From positions 960,850 to 1,024,849 of the forward strand of contig OX638322.1 of NCBI GenBank assembly GCA_951812575.1: a DNA stretch of 64,000 bases. The letters are read 5' to 3'. Each line of letters begins with the position of its first letter. Position 1 is the first letter of the stretch. Positions 17,907 through 26,360 of this stretch are shown here, piece by piece. The notes beneath the pieces are model-generated. The model was not told where the DNA came from. It saw only the letters and a list, made by a program, of their open reading frames with translations, and did not search any database. This stretch comes from Candidatus Binatia bacterium. Its GTDB lineage: Bacteria > Desulfobacterota > Binatia > Bin18. Both the position numbers and the translations under genes were made by a program.

Positions 17907-20030
17907 CTAAAAGTCGGGCGTTAATTCAAGCTTGCGCCACTTGTTGAAATAAAAGGCAATACTGCCACTCTTGGTCGGGTAAATTTTTTCATAGCGCTCA
18001 CGGCCGTCGGCCTCCCTCTCGACCAGGACAATCTTTTTGTCCAGGACGCGGGTTGCTAGCCCAACGTACAGAAAAGTATAGGGTTGGTCGTCTGCAATCA
18101 CTTGGTGCAGGCGATGAGCCAGGGCGCGTTGTTGGTCGTGGTCATATTCCTGGCGGATACGGACGATCAACTCATCTGCCTCCGGGCTGTTATAGCCGAC
18201 AAAATTCAACTGCTGGGGGCCGGCCTGACTGGAATGGAAAATCTGGTACAGGTCGGGGTCGATACCCATACTCCAGCCCAGGACAACCGCGTCAAACGAG
18301 CCGGTATTGACGAAGTCCTGGAGGAAAACCGCCCACTCAAAGACCTGGGTATTGCATTTGACCCCGATCCTTTTCCAGGCGTCCTGGGCGATGGTCATGA
18401 TATTGGCACGGATCTGGTTGCCGTTGTTGGTAATAAGGTTGAATTCAAACACCTGCCCGTCTTTCTCCAGCCAGCCCTCGCTATTGCGCTGCCAACCCAC
18501 TTCTTCGAGCAGGCGTTGCGCCCCCTCCGGGTCATACGGCAGCGGCTGAATCATCGGGTTATACCACTCGGCCTGACGCGGGTAGGGGCCGGTGATCTGC
18601 TCACCTTCTCCGTACAGCAGATAGGTAATAATCTCATCGACATTAATGGCCATACCCAGGGCGCGCCGCACCCGCTTATCGGCGAATACGGGGTTGCGAT
18701 GATTGTAGCCGATATAGGAATAGCCAAAGCCCAGGCTGGAAAACGACTGATACGCCTCCTCTTGTTTGTAGCGCGCCACCTGGTGCGGTTGCACGCCGTA
18801 GGCGTCGATGGCACCACTCTTGAATTCAACCTCCTGGGTCAGGAGCTCGGGGATGACGCGGAAATAATAGCGCTCATATTCGGGGACGCGATCCCAATAA
18901 TCTTCATTGTGCCTGAGATGGATGAACTCGTCCCCCTGCCATTCGACAAACCGGAATGGCCCGGTCCCGAGCGGCTGACGGTTAAACTGACTGTCGCGCA
19001 TCCCAAAACTGGCCCGCGCCGCGTCCGACAGCCCGCGCTCGGTCATTTCTTTTTCCATTGCCGCAGCGTTCAGCAGATGCTCGGGCAGAATGCCCATCGT
19101 CCAGGCGTTAATGGCCGGCGAATACAGGCGCTTATAGCTGACTTGGACCGTGTGGGGATCGAGAATGTCAATCCGTTTAATCGGCTCATAGTCCGAGGTC
19201 CGGGGCGAGATATTACGCGGGTTCATAATGGCTTCATACGTGAATTTGACATCACCGGCGTCGAACGGATGGCCGTCATGAAAGCGGACCCCCTGTCGCA
19301 GGTGAAACAGGATAATCGGATTATGCTCTGCCACGGGCAATAAGGCCGGAAACTGCGGCTGCACTTTCTCGCGCAGGGCGGCATCGGCAACCGTGATGTG
19401 GTCGGCGTAGGGGAAATCCTGGAAATAGGCTGCGTCCAGCAGCGGGGTCAGGCGCGTAAAGAAATCCTGGTCCACCCGGCTGAGGGTGAACTCGACCCGC
19501 TGCGGAGTCCGAATCGTCACCGCTACCGGGGTCGGCGACGGGTTTCCCTGCTCGTCGGGTTCCACAAGGGTGAGCGTCTCAGTTCTTTCTTCAGCAGGCA
19601 GGAGCCGGAGAGAAAGGAGCAGGCCGTCCAGCGCGGGCAGGCTGCCGCTCGCCTGCGCCCGAGAGAGGACCTCAACCAACCGCTCCCCGGTCGCAGGGCT
19701 ACCGTCCGGTAGTGTTATCTCGGGCCGGGCAAGCAGATAGGCTTTTTCGGTAATCGACCAGTCCGTTGCCAGCCGGCCGCGCAGGTTCAGGTTTTCGTCC
19801 ATATCGAGCAGGCCGTCGAAGACGAAATCCGTAATGCGACTGCTCGCCCCATCCGCGTTCAGAATGGGATTCAGAATCTTGGCATCGGCGATAGACCCCT
19901 CGATATAGGTGCGCAGCCGGGCGGGATTGCCCACGGACTGTTTTTCATAGCTCGGCACCCAGAAGTACGACTGCAACAGGAGCGCAAGCAGTATCAGAGG
20001 GGTCAGAATCAGGGCGCGTTTGACGTTCAT
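17907..20030 (-). CDS. oppA: Peptide ABC transporter substrate-binding protein with long insertion
   Basis: A 707-residue SBP_bac_5 family protein, well above the usual 500-560. A hydrophobic N-terminus (ALILTPLILLALLLQSYFWV, about 5-25) has no lipobox Cys, so it is either an anchor or a cleaved signal. The first SBP block (EGSIADAKILNPIL) is near 45. The usual LRQGVRFHDGHPFDAGDVKF block only appears near 245, after about 130 extra residues containing several SLRLLPAEERTETLTL-type beta segments. Later family blocks (VRRALGMAINVDEI near 460, GYNSPEADELI near 620) are intact. The ATG at 20030 fits the signal; an upstream in-frame start would add a non-hydrophobic leader. Confidence 0.88.
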   Translation of the reverse strand: MNVKRALILTPLILLALLLQSYFWVPSYEKQSVGNPARLRTYIEGSIADAKILNPILNADGASSRITDFVFDGLLDMDENLNLRGRLATDWSITEKAYLLARPEITLPDGSPATGERLVEVLSRAQASGSLPALDGLLLSLRLLPAEERTETLTLVEPDEQGNPSPTPVAVTIRTPQRVEFTLSRVDQDFFTRLTPLLDAAYFQDFPYADHITVADAALREKVQPQFPALLPVAEHNPIILFHLRQGVRFHDGHPFDAGDVKFTYEAIMNPRNISPRTSDYEPIKRIDILDPHTVQVSYKRLYSPAINAWTMGILPEHLLNAAAMEKEMTERGLSDAARASFGMRDSQFNRQPLGTGPFRFVEWQGDEFIHLRHNEDYWDRVPEYERYYFRVIPELLTQEVEFKSGAIDAYGVQPHQVARYKQEEAYQSFSSLGFGYSYIGYNHRNPVFADKRVRRALGMAINVDEIITYLLYGEGEQITGPYPRQAEWYNPMIQPLPYDPEGAQRLLEEVGWQRNSEGWLEKDGQVFEFNLITNNGNQIRANIMTIAQDAWKRIGVKCNTQVFEWAVFLQDFVNTGSFDAVVLGWSMGIDPDLYQIFHSSQAGPQQLNFVGYNSPEADELIVRIRQEYDHDQQRALAHRLHQVIADDQPYTFLYVGLATRVLDKKIVLVEREADGRERYEKIYPTKSGSIAFYFNKWRKLELTPDF

Positions 20031-20044
20031 GATCGGGGCCGGCG

Positions 20045-20500
20045 TTATTCTTCGTCCCGCTCCCAATACGGCTCGGTATCGAGCGGTGGTTTGGTATCGC
20101 TGAGCTGAAACAGCACGCCACACGCGCTTTTCGGCGAGATAAAAGCGTCACGAAAATCCGACTCATCCAGATGCTTATCGACCACGCGTACCCCCTTCCC
20201 CTCCAGAAACGATACTTTTTCTTTGAGGTCCGGGGTTTGGAGCGTAATATGGTGCACGCCCTCGCCCCGCTTTTCGAGGAACTTGGCGAGAAAGCCGTCC
20301 GGAGCGATCGGCTCCAAAAGTTCGATCGTAAAGCCCTGGAGATCAAAAACCATGAAGCGAAACGTGCCGCTCCGTTCAACACGCTCAAACACAAACTTTG
20401 CTCCGAGTATTCCCTCAAAAAATGTCCGGGCCTGTTCGATGCTACGCACGGCAATGCCGACGTGATCCAGCCGGCCCAGTGGTGGGCTGTCCTCTGCCAT
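20045..20500 (-). CDS. VOC-family protein, methylmalonyl-CoA epimerase-like
   Basis: A 151-residue vicinal oxygen chelate protein. It begins LGRLDHVGIAVRSIEQARTF (metal His in DHVGIAV near 14), has IELLEP near 60 and VHHITLQTPDL near 81 (second metal His), and ends with SACGVLFQLSD near 125. The last metal ligand, often Glu in epimerases (GVLIEL), is Gln here, so epimerase activity is uncertain. GGAGGAG precedes the ATG. It lies 14 bases upstream of the peptide transporter operon and may be co-transcribed. Confidence 0.75.
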   Translation of the reverse strand: MAEDSPPLGRLDHVGIAVRSIEQARTFFEGILGAKFVFERVERSGTFRFMVFDLQGFTIELLEPIAPDGFLAKFLEKRGEGVHHITLQTPDLKEKVSFLEGKGVRVVDKHLDESDFRDAFISPKSACGVLFQLSDTKPPLDTEPYWERDEE

Positions 20501-20613
20501 GGCTCCTCCTGTATGCCTGCCGCGCTCGGAGAGGGTGTAGCGTGTTTGGGCCGTTAAAGGCAAGGGAGGCCACACTCGCCCCGCTTTTTTCCCCTTTACT
20601 GTTTCCCCGCGGC

Positions 20614-20666
20614 AAAGAGTAAACGTGTCAACATCTTGCATCTATTGAAGGACACGTTTACTCTTT
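20614..20666. repeat. Palindromic element copy C (menA upstream region)
   Basis: Perfect 16-bp arms AAAGAGTAAACGTGTC (20614-20629) and GACACGTTTACTCTTT (20651-20666) enclose a 21-base loop ending ATTGAAG. It is in the divergent intergenic region between the VOC gene and menA, 31 bases before the menA ATG, so this copy is not at a gene end. Confidence 0.9.
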
Positions 20667-20697
20667 TGGTCCATAATGTGGGCGAAAGGAGTCCTGC

Positions 20698-21618
20698 ATG
20701 ACTATGGAGCACGCCCTGCCGAGCGGTCCGGTCCCCGGCCGCCTCAAAGTCTGGATTGAAGCCTCTCGTCCCTTTTCGTTCACCGCTTCCGTGACGCCGG
20801 TGGTGATTGGGTCGGTCTTAGGCGCGCTGGACGGACCCTTTTCCTGGGGACGTTTTTTTATGGCGCTGTGTGGCGCGCTCTTCATCCATATCGGGACCAA
20901 TATGGTCAACGACTATTACGACCATCAAAGCGGCGTGGACACGCTGGCATCCCAGAGCGGCAGTCAGGTCCTGCCGCGCCAACTGCTCTCGCCCACTGCA
21001 ATGTATTGGGGTGGGATTATCGCCTTTGTCATTGGCAGTGTCTTTGGTCTGGTGCTGGTCAGGCTGTGTGGCTGGCCCATTCTCGCCCTGGGTGTCGCCA
21101 GCGTGCTGGCCGGGTATTTCTATACGGCCAGGCCGCTCTCACTCGCCTATATTGCGCTGGGTGAAGCAACCGTGTTTGTCTTCATGGGCACGGTGATTAT
21201 CATCGGCGCCTATTATGTCCAGCGTGAAGCGTTTGCCCTGGCTCCGGTGCTGGTCTCTCTGCCGGTCGGCTGTCTGGTTGCCGCCATTTTACAGGCCAAT
21301 AATATCCGCGACATTGAGGCCGACACCTCCCACGGCAAAAATACACTGGCGACGCTGGTGGGGCGTCGCGCGGCCAACTGGGAACTCGCCGTCTTGATCT
21401 ATGGCGCGTTCATCCTGACCGGGCTCCTCGTCTTTTCCGGCTATGCGCCGTGGTCGATTCTGCTGACGTTTCTGTCCATTCGACTGGCGATTCCGGCGGT
21501 GCGACGCGTGTTTCAAGAAGACGAGTTGCTCGGTATAGACGAGCAGACGGCAAAGCTGCACCTCGAATACGGCGCCCTGCTGATTGTCGGTCTCCTGCTC
21601 AGCCGTTTCGTCGGCTAG
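20698..21618 (+). CDS. menA: 1,4-dihydroxy-2-naphthoate polyprenyltransferase (MenA-like)
   Basis: A 306-residue UbiA-superfamily integral membrane prenyltransferase with about eight or nine helices. It joins the isoprenoid chain to DHNA in menaquinone synthesis. The first Asp-rich motif is NMVNDYYDHQSGVD near 70-83 and the second is NNIRDIEADTSHGKNTLA near 200-217, both matching MenA. AAAGGAG 7 bases upstream supports ATG 20698. A second ATG two codons later is possible. No other men genes are in the window. UbiA relatives with other quinone substrates are the alternative. Confidence 0.88.
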   Translation: MTMEHALPSGPVPGRLKVWIEASRPFSFTASVTPVVIGSVLGALDGPFSWGRFFMALCGALFIHIGTNMVNDYYDHQSGVDTLASQSGSQVLPRQLLSPTAMYWGGIIAFVIGSVFGLVLVRLCGWPILALGVASVLAGYFYTARPLSLAYIALGEATVFVFMGTVIIIGAYYVQREAFALAPVLVSLPVGCLVAAILQANNIRDIEADTSHGKNTLATLVGRRAANWELAVLIYGAFILTGLLVFSGYAPWSILLTFLSIRLAIPAVRRVFQEDELLGIDEQTAKLHLEYGALLIVGLLLSRFVG

Positions 21619-21631
21619 CGGCGGCGTGGAA

Positions 21632-21660
21632 TTGACATCACCTCCGGGCAGACTTAGCGT
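21632..21660 (+). promoter_or_regulatory. Candidate promoter upstream of htpX
   Basis: A perfect TTGACA -35 box (21632-21637) is followed after 17 bases by TAGCGT (21655-21660), a weak -10; TATACC starts at 21660. The spacing supports a promoter, but the -10 is poor. It lies about 75-100 bases before the htpX start. Confidence 0.35.
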
Positions 21661-21732
21661 ATACCTATAGTCGATAAGACGACCAACCGGTGCGCGCTTC
21701 GGCTGAAATTGAGCGCGGAGGAGGTGACCAGC

Positions 21733-22584
21733 ATGCTACGAACCACCCTTTTACTCGGAGCCCTGACCGGCCTGATTATGCTGATCGGACAGTATTTCGG
21801 CGGCTCTCAGGGACTGACCATTGCCTTTATCTTTGCCATCATCATGAACTTCGGCAGCTATTGGTTTTCGGACAAGATCGTCCTCAAAATGTACGGCGGC
21901 CAGCAGGTCTCGGAAGCCGACGCGCCGCAACTCCACCGCATTGTGCACGCCCTGACCGTTCGGGCCGGCCTGCCCATGCCCAAGCTGTATATTATCCCCT
22001 CCGAGGGGGCGAACGCTTTTGCCACGGGTCGGAATCCCGAAAACGCGGCCGTGGCCGTTACGCAGGGCATCATGCGTGTAATGAATGAGCGCGAGTTGAC
22101 CGGCGTCCTGGCGCATGAACTCGCCCATGTGAAGAACCGCGACATCCTCATCAGTTCCATTGCCGCGACCCTGGCCGGGGTCATCATGATGATTGCCAAC
22201 ATGGCCCAGTGGGCCGCGATTTTTGGCGGATTCAGTCGGAGTGATGACGACGAAGGCGGCGGCGGGATGCTGGGGCTTATTCTGATGGCTATCCTGGCGC
22301 CCCTGGCGGCCACGATTATCCAGATGGCGATCTCTCGCACGCGCGAATACGCCGCGGACCGGAGCGGTGCCCAGATGAGCGGCGACCCCGAGGGCCTGGC
22401 TTCGGCCCTGGAAAAGCTCGGATTCGCGTCCGAGCGCGTTCCCATGGAGGCCTCGCCTCAGACGGCCCACTTCTTTATCGTCAACCCGCTGTCCGGACGC
22501 TCCATGGCAGGTCTGTTTACCACCCACCCGCCGCTGGAAGAGCGTATCGCGCGACTGCGTGCGATGTCCGGACGAATGGCGTAA
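21733..22584 (+). CDS. htpX: Membrane zinc metalloprotease HtpX
   Basis: A 283-residue M48B protease that degrades misfolded membrane proteins. Two N-terminal membrane segments (about 3-20 and 25-45) are followed by the zinc site [10 protein letters not shown] near 132-141. Two more hydrophobic segments follow ([18 protein letters not shown] and [16 protein letters not shown]). The third ligand lies in [10 protein letters not shown] near 215, and the C-terminal [15 protein letters not shown] is typical. The strong ribosome-binding site GGAGGAGGTGA sits 5-6 bases before ATG 21733, which decides this start over a TTG eight codons upstream. A terminator follows at 22613. Confidence 0.95.
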   Translation: MLRTTLLLGALTGLIMLIGQYFGGSQGLTIAFIFAIIMNFGSYWFSDKIVLKMYGGQQVSEADAPQLHRIVHALTVRAGLPMPKLYIIPSEGANAFATGRNPENAAVAVTQGIMRVMNERELTGVLAHELAHVKNRDILISSIAATLAGVIMMIANMAQWAAIFGGFSRSDDDEGGGGMLGLILMAILAPLAATIIQMAISRTREYAADRSGAQMSGDPEGLASALEKLGFASERVPMEASPQTAHFFIVNPLSGRSMAGLFTTHPPLEERIARLRAMSGRMA

Positions 22585-22612
22585 CGGCCTCGATTTTCAC
22601 GATCATATGTAG

Positions 22613-22640
22613 GGGCAGCCTTGTATGGCTGCCCTTTTTT
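22613..22640 (+). terminator. Intrinsic terminator after htpX
   Basis: GGGCAGCC and GGCTGCCC form a perfect 8-bp stem with a 6-base loop, followed by six T residues. It is a classical Rho-independent terminator for htpX, placed just before the convergent cyclase gene. Confidence 0.9.
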
Positions 22641-22646
22641 GGTCGT

Positions 22647-23585
22647 TCACTTCACCGCCAGTGGGTTCAGCGGGCTGCCGACCGCATTGGGGATGTTGAG
22701 CGGCGGGGCGACCCACAGGAATTCGTACACGCCGTCATCGGCGCAGTCTTTTGCCAGGGCTTCGAACGTAAAAATTTCACCCAGCGAGAGACCGAGGTCG
22801 CGGATGGCGACCTGATGAAAGGGAATGAATTCGTCATCCACTTCGGACGGCAGCCGCTCGACGGCGATGTTGTCCACGGCAATGCAGGCAATTTCTTTCT
22901 GATGTATCCATTCCGCGGTTGAGACCGAAACGCCGGGCTGGGCGTGGAAGTATGCGTCCTTCTGTTCCGGCGTTTCGAGCGTATACCAGTACGGCACCCA
23001 GCCGGTACGCACGCATAGCGCGTCGCCACTTTTGACCTCGACGTTCTGCGCCTGGCAGCAGCCGTCCAGGTCTTCGACCGTAATCGGATAGTCAGCCGGG
23101 AGATGCCCGTCGGCTTCGCAGCCCTTGTAGCGGACCATGTCGAGCAGCACGCCTCGGGTGACAAACGACTGGTAGAGCTTGCCAATATCGTTCTTGGACG
23201 CCCCGCCGTGGGCGGTGATGGCGCTGGCCGGCACGTCGTTGTAATACTTGCCGTCATAGCCCACGTGGGCCAGGCTGTCCCACTGGGTCGAGCCTTGCAG
23301 ATACATGGTAATATAGTCGTCGTTGGCAATGGCGGAGCCCGCCAGGCCGACGTCCTTGACCGGGACGTTGAGGATCGACATAAACCGCTGAGGCGGGGTG
23401 CGGGTGGGAAAGACCGGCCCGTTCTGATCGATCGGAATGCAGCAGCAGAAGACCTGCCCCTTGCGGACCAGTCTGGCTGCGGCGACAATCACCTCCGGCG
23501 TAATGAAATTGGCCGTCCCCTTTTCATCGTCCGCTCCCCACCGACCCCAGTTTGAGACTTTTGGTATAGCTTCGCGTCCAGGCAT
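22647..23585 (-). CDS. Cyclase / kynurenine-formamidase-like hydrolase
   Basis: A 312-residue cytoplasmic member of the metal-dependent cyclase family (polyketide cyclase or arylformamidase type). The metal-binding block is STQWDSLAHVGYDGKYYND near 98-116. Other conserved stretches are RGVLLDMVRYKG near 143, SGDALCVRTGW near 183 and ACIAVDNIAVERLP near 233. It begins with the WGRWGADDEKGTANFITPE segment seen in long members of the family. The substrate is unknown. It stands alone between htpX and the HAD gene. Confidence 0.85.
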   Translation of the reverse strand: MPGREAIPKVSNWGRWGADDEKGTANFITPEVIVAAARLVRKGQVFCCCIPIDQNGPVFPTRTPPQRFMSILNVPVKDVGLAGSAIANDDYITMYLQGSTQWDSLAHVGYDGKYYNDVPASAITAHGGASKNDIGKLYQSFVTRGVLLDMVRYKGCEADGHLPADYPITVEDLDGCCQAQNVEVKSGDALCVRTGWVPYWYTLETPEQKDAYFHAQPGVSVSTAEWIHQKEIACIAVDNIAVERLPSEVDDEFIPFHQVAIRDLGLSLGEIFTFEALAKDCADDGVYEFLWVAPPLNIPNAVGSPLNPLAVK

Positions 23586-23674
23586 ACTCGCCCTCCTTTT
23601 GTGGAATATGCGGTTGTTATAGCGGAGCCGAGGCCGGGCTTGTAGTGGACGCTTCCGCTCAGGAGCGGTCTTCT

Positions 23675-24382
23675 CTAGAGGGCTTCAAGCACCGTCAGCA
23701 GCTCGTCCAAACGGCGGACAACGCGGCAGTCTGCGGTGTGCTGCCGGCGACCGGAGCGCTCGACCAGGACCGGGGTAAGTCCGGCATTTCGGGCCCCGAC
23801 AATATCCAGCTCATAGCTGTCGCCGATATGCAGGGATTCTTGCGGCTGGAGATCACACTCCGCGAGTGCTTTCTGAAAAATGGCCGGCTCGGGCTTGGCC
23901 GCCCCGGCGCGCGTCGAGGCAATAATAGGGTCGAAGAAGTGGCCGATGCCCAAACCGTCAAGCACGCCAAACAGGCGCGCGTCGAAATTTGAAATCACCC
24001 CGAGACGGTATCCACGCGCGTGCAGGGCCGCCAGCGTCCGTCGGGCTTCCGGATAGAGTTGCCACGCTCGCGGTTCGGCAAAGAAATCGTACAGGGCGTT
24101 AAAGTAGGCTTCAAAACCGGGAAACGGGCCGAGCGGGGCAAAGACCTGCTGGACCACGTCGTGCCACCAGGCTTTCTCCAGCCGTGGAATCAGGTCCACC
24201 CCCGCACCGGGAAAGGCCATGGGCGGCGCGGTGGCAAAGCAGCGTCGAAAGCCGGCTTCCAGGTCCTGGACACTGACGGCCTTACCATGCTCACGGGCCA
24301 GCCGGGCGTAGGTCTCGCCGACCGAGCCATTGACGCGTAACAGCGTGCCCGCGGCGTCAAAAAATATGGCGCGAATATCCAA
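23675..24382 (-). CDS. HAD-superfamily hydrolase (subfamily IA)
   Basis: A 235-residue phosphatase-like protein. Motif I is FFDAAGTLL near 7-15, with the nucleophile Asp first and Ala where many have Asp (the DxxGT form seen in REG-2-like proteins). Motif II is LGVISNFDARL near 128, motif III is KPEPAIFQKAL near 163, and motif IV is HIGDSYELDIVGARNAG near 183. The cap domain lies between about 18 and 100. It overlaps the upstream aminotransferase by 26 bases, so the two are translationally coupled and may act in one pathway. The acid/base Asp after motif I is missing, so phosphatase activity is not certain. Confidence 0.85.
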   Translation of the reverse strand: MDIRAIFFDAAGTLLRVNGSVGETYARLAREHGKAVSVQDLEAGFRRCFATAPPMAFPGAGVDLIPRLEKAWWHDVVQQVFAPLGPFPGFEAYFNALYDFFAEPRAWQLYPEARRTLAALHARGYRLGVISNFDARLFGVLDGLGIGHFFDPIIASTRAGAAKPEPAIFQKALAECDLQPQESLHIGDSYELDIVGARNAGLTPVLVERSGRRQHTADCRVVRRLDELLTVLEAL

Positions 24383-25601
24383 CGTCGTCCGTCTTCAGTA
24401 TCTCATCCAGCGCGGTCAACAAGGCGTCAATGTCGTCCCGGCTGGTATAGTAATGAATCGAGACCCGCAGCCCGCCGACCCCGGAGCAGTACCGCACGGT
24501 CGGATAAATGTTCCGGGCTTCCAGGGCCTGATTGAGTTGATGGACCCGGTCCGCGTCCGCAAACGGCTCGCAGGTGACAATGCCCGACCGCAGCGCGTGC
24601 GCCTCTTGGGTCCAGACCTTGATGTCTCGGCGTCTCAGCTCTTCGATCAGAAAGTCGCCCAGCGACAGAATATGCTCGGTGACGGCGGCCGAGTCGAGTT
24701 GATTGACATAGGCCAACGACTCGGCCAGGCCCGCGGTCCCGAGATTTTTGGGCATGCCATGGACCTCGAACCGGCGGGCGTCCGAGGCCAGGGGCAGGGA
24801 CATAAAGGGTGTCAGCCCTGGGTCGCCGAGATAGCGGAGCCACCCTTCCGGCGGCTCGGCCAGCGCAAACAGACCGTGCGCCAAGCCCGGTTCGACCTGC
24901 TCCTGGATTCCTGAACGGATGTAGAGCAGCCCGATATTAAACGGCGCGTTCAGCCATTTCTGGGCACCCGCGGCCAGGAAGTCAACGCGCAGATTAGAAA
25001 CGTCGAGCGGCAGGGCGCCCAACTGCTGAATGGCGTCCACCACCAGAAAACAGCCCCGCTCTTCGGCCAGGTGTGAAAACGCGGCCAAGTCCATGCGCAG
25101 GCCGTTGATCCATTGTACCGAGCTCACCACAATCGCGCGGGTGTGTTGGTCCATCAAGCGGGCATAGTCATCCACACCAATCAAGCCGTCCCGATGACGC
25201 GCAACCCGAACCTCAACCGCCTGATGCTTCTGGGAGTGCGCGGCGCTGATGGCAACCTGCGGATACTCCAGGTCGCACAGCACGATATTGTCTCCAGGCG
25301 CAAAAGGAATGGCAGCCAGGGCGGTGTTCAGCCCCATGGTGGTATCATCGGTAAAGGCGATTTCCGTGGGCTGGGCCGTGAGCAGCCGAGCAGCTTCCTG
25401 TCTGGCCTGAACGCTCGGTTTACCGAGCGCCTGATAATAGGCTGGGTAGCCTATCTCAGCCGGCCCCTGACCGAGCAGGGTCGCCGCGCATTGGACGGCC
25501 TGGGTGGCGGACTTCGGTGGCAACCCAATCCCGGCGGCATTCAGATAGACCTGTTGTGTTGTCCCCGGAAAATCCGCGCGTATTGCGTTCACGTCAAACA
25601 T
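24357..25601 (-). CDS. Class V aminotransferase (cysteine desulfurase/kynureninase-like fold)
   Basis: A 414-residue PLP enzyme. It begins AIRADFPGTTQQVYLNAAGIGLPP, the substrate-gate region. The PLP-phosphate segment is TDDTTMGLNTAL near 84, the ring-contact Asp is in FLVVDAIQQLG near 188, and the Schiff-base Lys is in LAAGAQKWLNAP near 211. The C-terminal RVSIHYYTSRDDIDALL is typical. GGGAGGG precedes ATG 25601. Specific activity (desulfurase, isopenicillin-N epimerase-like or other) cannot be assigned. It forms an overlapping pair with the HAD hydrolase gene. Confidence 0.87.
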   Translation of the reverse strand: MFDVNAIRADFPGTTQQVYLNAAGIGLPPKSATQAVQCAATLLGQGPAEIGYPAYYQALGKPSVQARQEAARLLTAQPTEIAFTDDTTMGLNTALAAIPFAPGDNIVLCDLEYPQVAISAAHSQKHQAVEVRVARHRDGLIGVDDYARLMDQHTRAIVVSSVQWINGLRMDLAAFSHLAEERGCFLVVDAIQQLGALPLDVSNLRVDFLAAGAQKWLNAPFNIGLLYIRSGIQEQVEPGLAHGLFALAEPPEGWLRYLGDPGLTPFMSLPLASDARRFEVHGMPKNLGTAGLAESLAYVNQLDSAAVTEHILSLGDFLIEELRRRDIKVWTQEAHALRSGIVTCEPFADADRVHQLNQALEARNIYPTVRYCSGVGGLRVSIHYYTSRDDIDALLTALDEILKTDDVGYSRHIF

Positions 25602-25691
25602 ACGCCCTCCCAAAGCGCCAGCGCTGTCAAACTCCGCCCACCATCGATTGGCTCGGCGCATTTGTCAACACAGACCGTACGCAGCGTGACT

Positions 25692-26246
25692 TCAATGATA
25701 CACCACGCGCTCTTCACCGGACGAGCTAATCTCACCCAGGAGGCGGTCAATGGTGATCCGAAGTCGGCGCTCATTTTCTTTGAGCCGGGCGTCTATGGCA
25801 GCAAGGGCTCGGTCCTCTCCGGCTCGCTCCCGGAAGGTATCGAGCTGGATTTCCAGGCGCTCGGCAAGTAAACGATCCGTGTCCGCCAAGGCGGGCAGGC
25901 TGAGGCGGCCGGTGTCCAATTCATCTGCAACAGTCAGCAAACGGTTGAGTAAGCCGGTGTGGTATTTGCCAACTTCTGTCAGCAGGGACGCGTTGTGGCG
26001 AATGGGCTTGAGAAAAAAAGCTCTCCCAAACGCCCGGACAGCCCCGGTCAGGTCGCCGCGTTCAAGCAGTTCATCGCCGCGCTGACAGCGCAGACTCTGA
26101 CGGCGAAAAGCTACACGTTCAAACAGGCCACCACAGGAAGCCCGGAATCCCCCCAGAAAAATCTTGCCCAAGAGATAAATGAGGCCAATACTGATGGACA
26201 GAAAGCTCAGGCTCAGGAGCAGCGTGAGAGCAGACACGTCCGGCAT
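25692..26246 (-). CDS. Membrane-anchored hypothetical protein
   Basis: A 184-residue protein. One N-terminal membrane segment (ALTLLLSLSFLSISIGLIYLL, about 6-26) is followed by a short TPR-like stretch (GDELLERGDLTGAVRAFGRAFFLKP, about 55-80). A long charged helical C-terminus follows (LAERLEIQLDTFRERAGEDRALAAI), with predicted coiled-coil character. I do not recognise a family. It stands alone, divergent from nothing nearby. A TPR-like role in protein interaction is a guess. Confidence 0.65.
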   Translation of the reverse strand: MPDVSALTLLLSLSFLSISIGLIYLLGKIFLGGFRASCGGLFERVAFRRQSLRCQRGDELLERGDLTGAVRAFGRAFFLKPIRHNASLLTEVGKYHTGLLNRLLTVADELDTGRLSLPALADTDRLLAERLEIQLDTFRERAGEDRALAAIDARLKENERRLRITIDRLLGEISSSGEERVVYH

Positions 26247-26360
26247 GCCGTTACCTTACCACCTCTGACACGGGAGGGTAGTGGGGAAGAACCCAGAAGC
26301 AGCATGACCCACTAGGAGAGGCTTTCTTTTCCGTTCGTTCTCACGCGCTGGAGTAGGTCA

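Noticed and set aside
18084..19343. A 419-codon open frame on the plus strand opposite the peptide-binding protein
   Set aside because: It lies entirely antisense to a gene with clear SBP_bac_5 motifs. Its translation shows no domain and mirrors the GC-rich codon pattern of the real gene.
25865..25880. AGTAAACGATCC resembling an arm of the palindromic element
   Set aside because: It is inside the coding sequence of the TPR-like gene, has no second arm at 20-22 bases and departs from the consensus after AGTAAACG.
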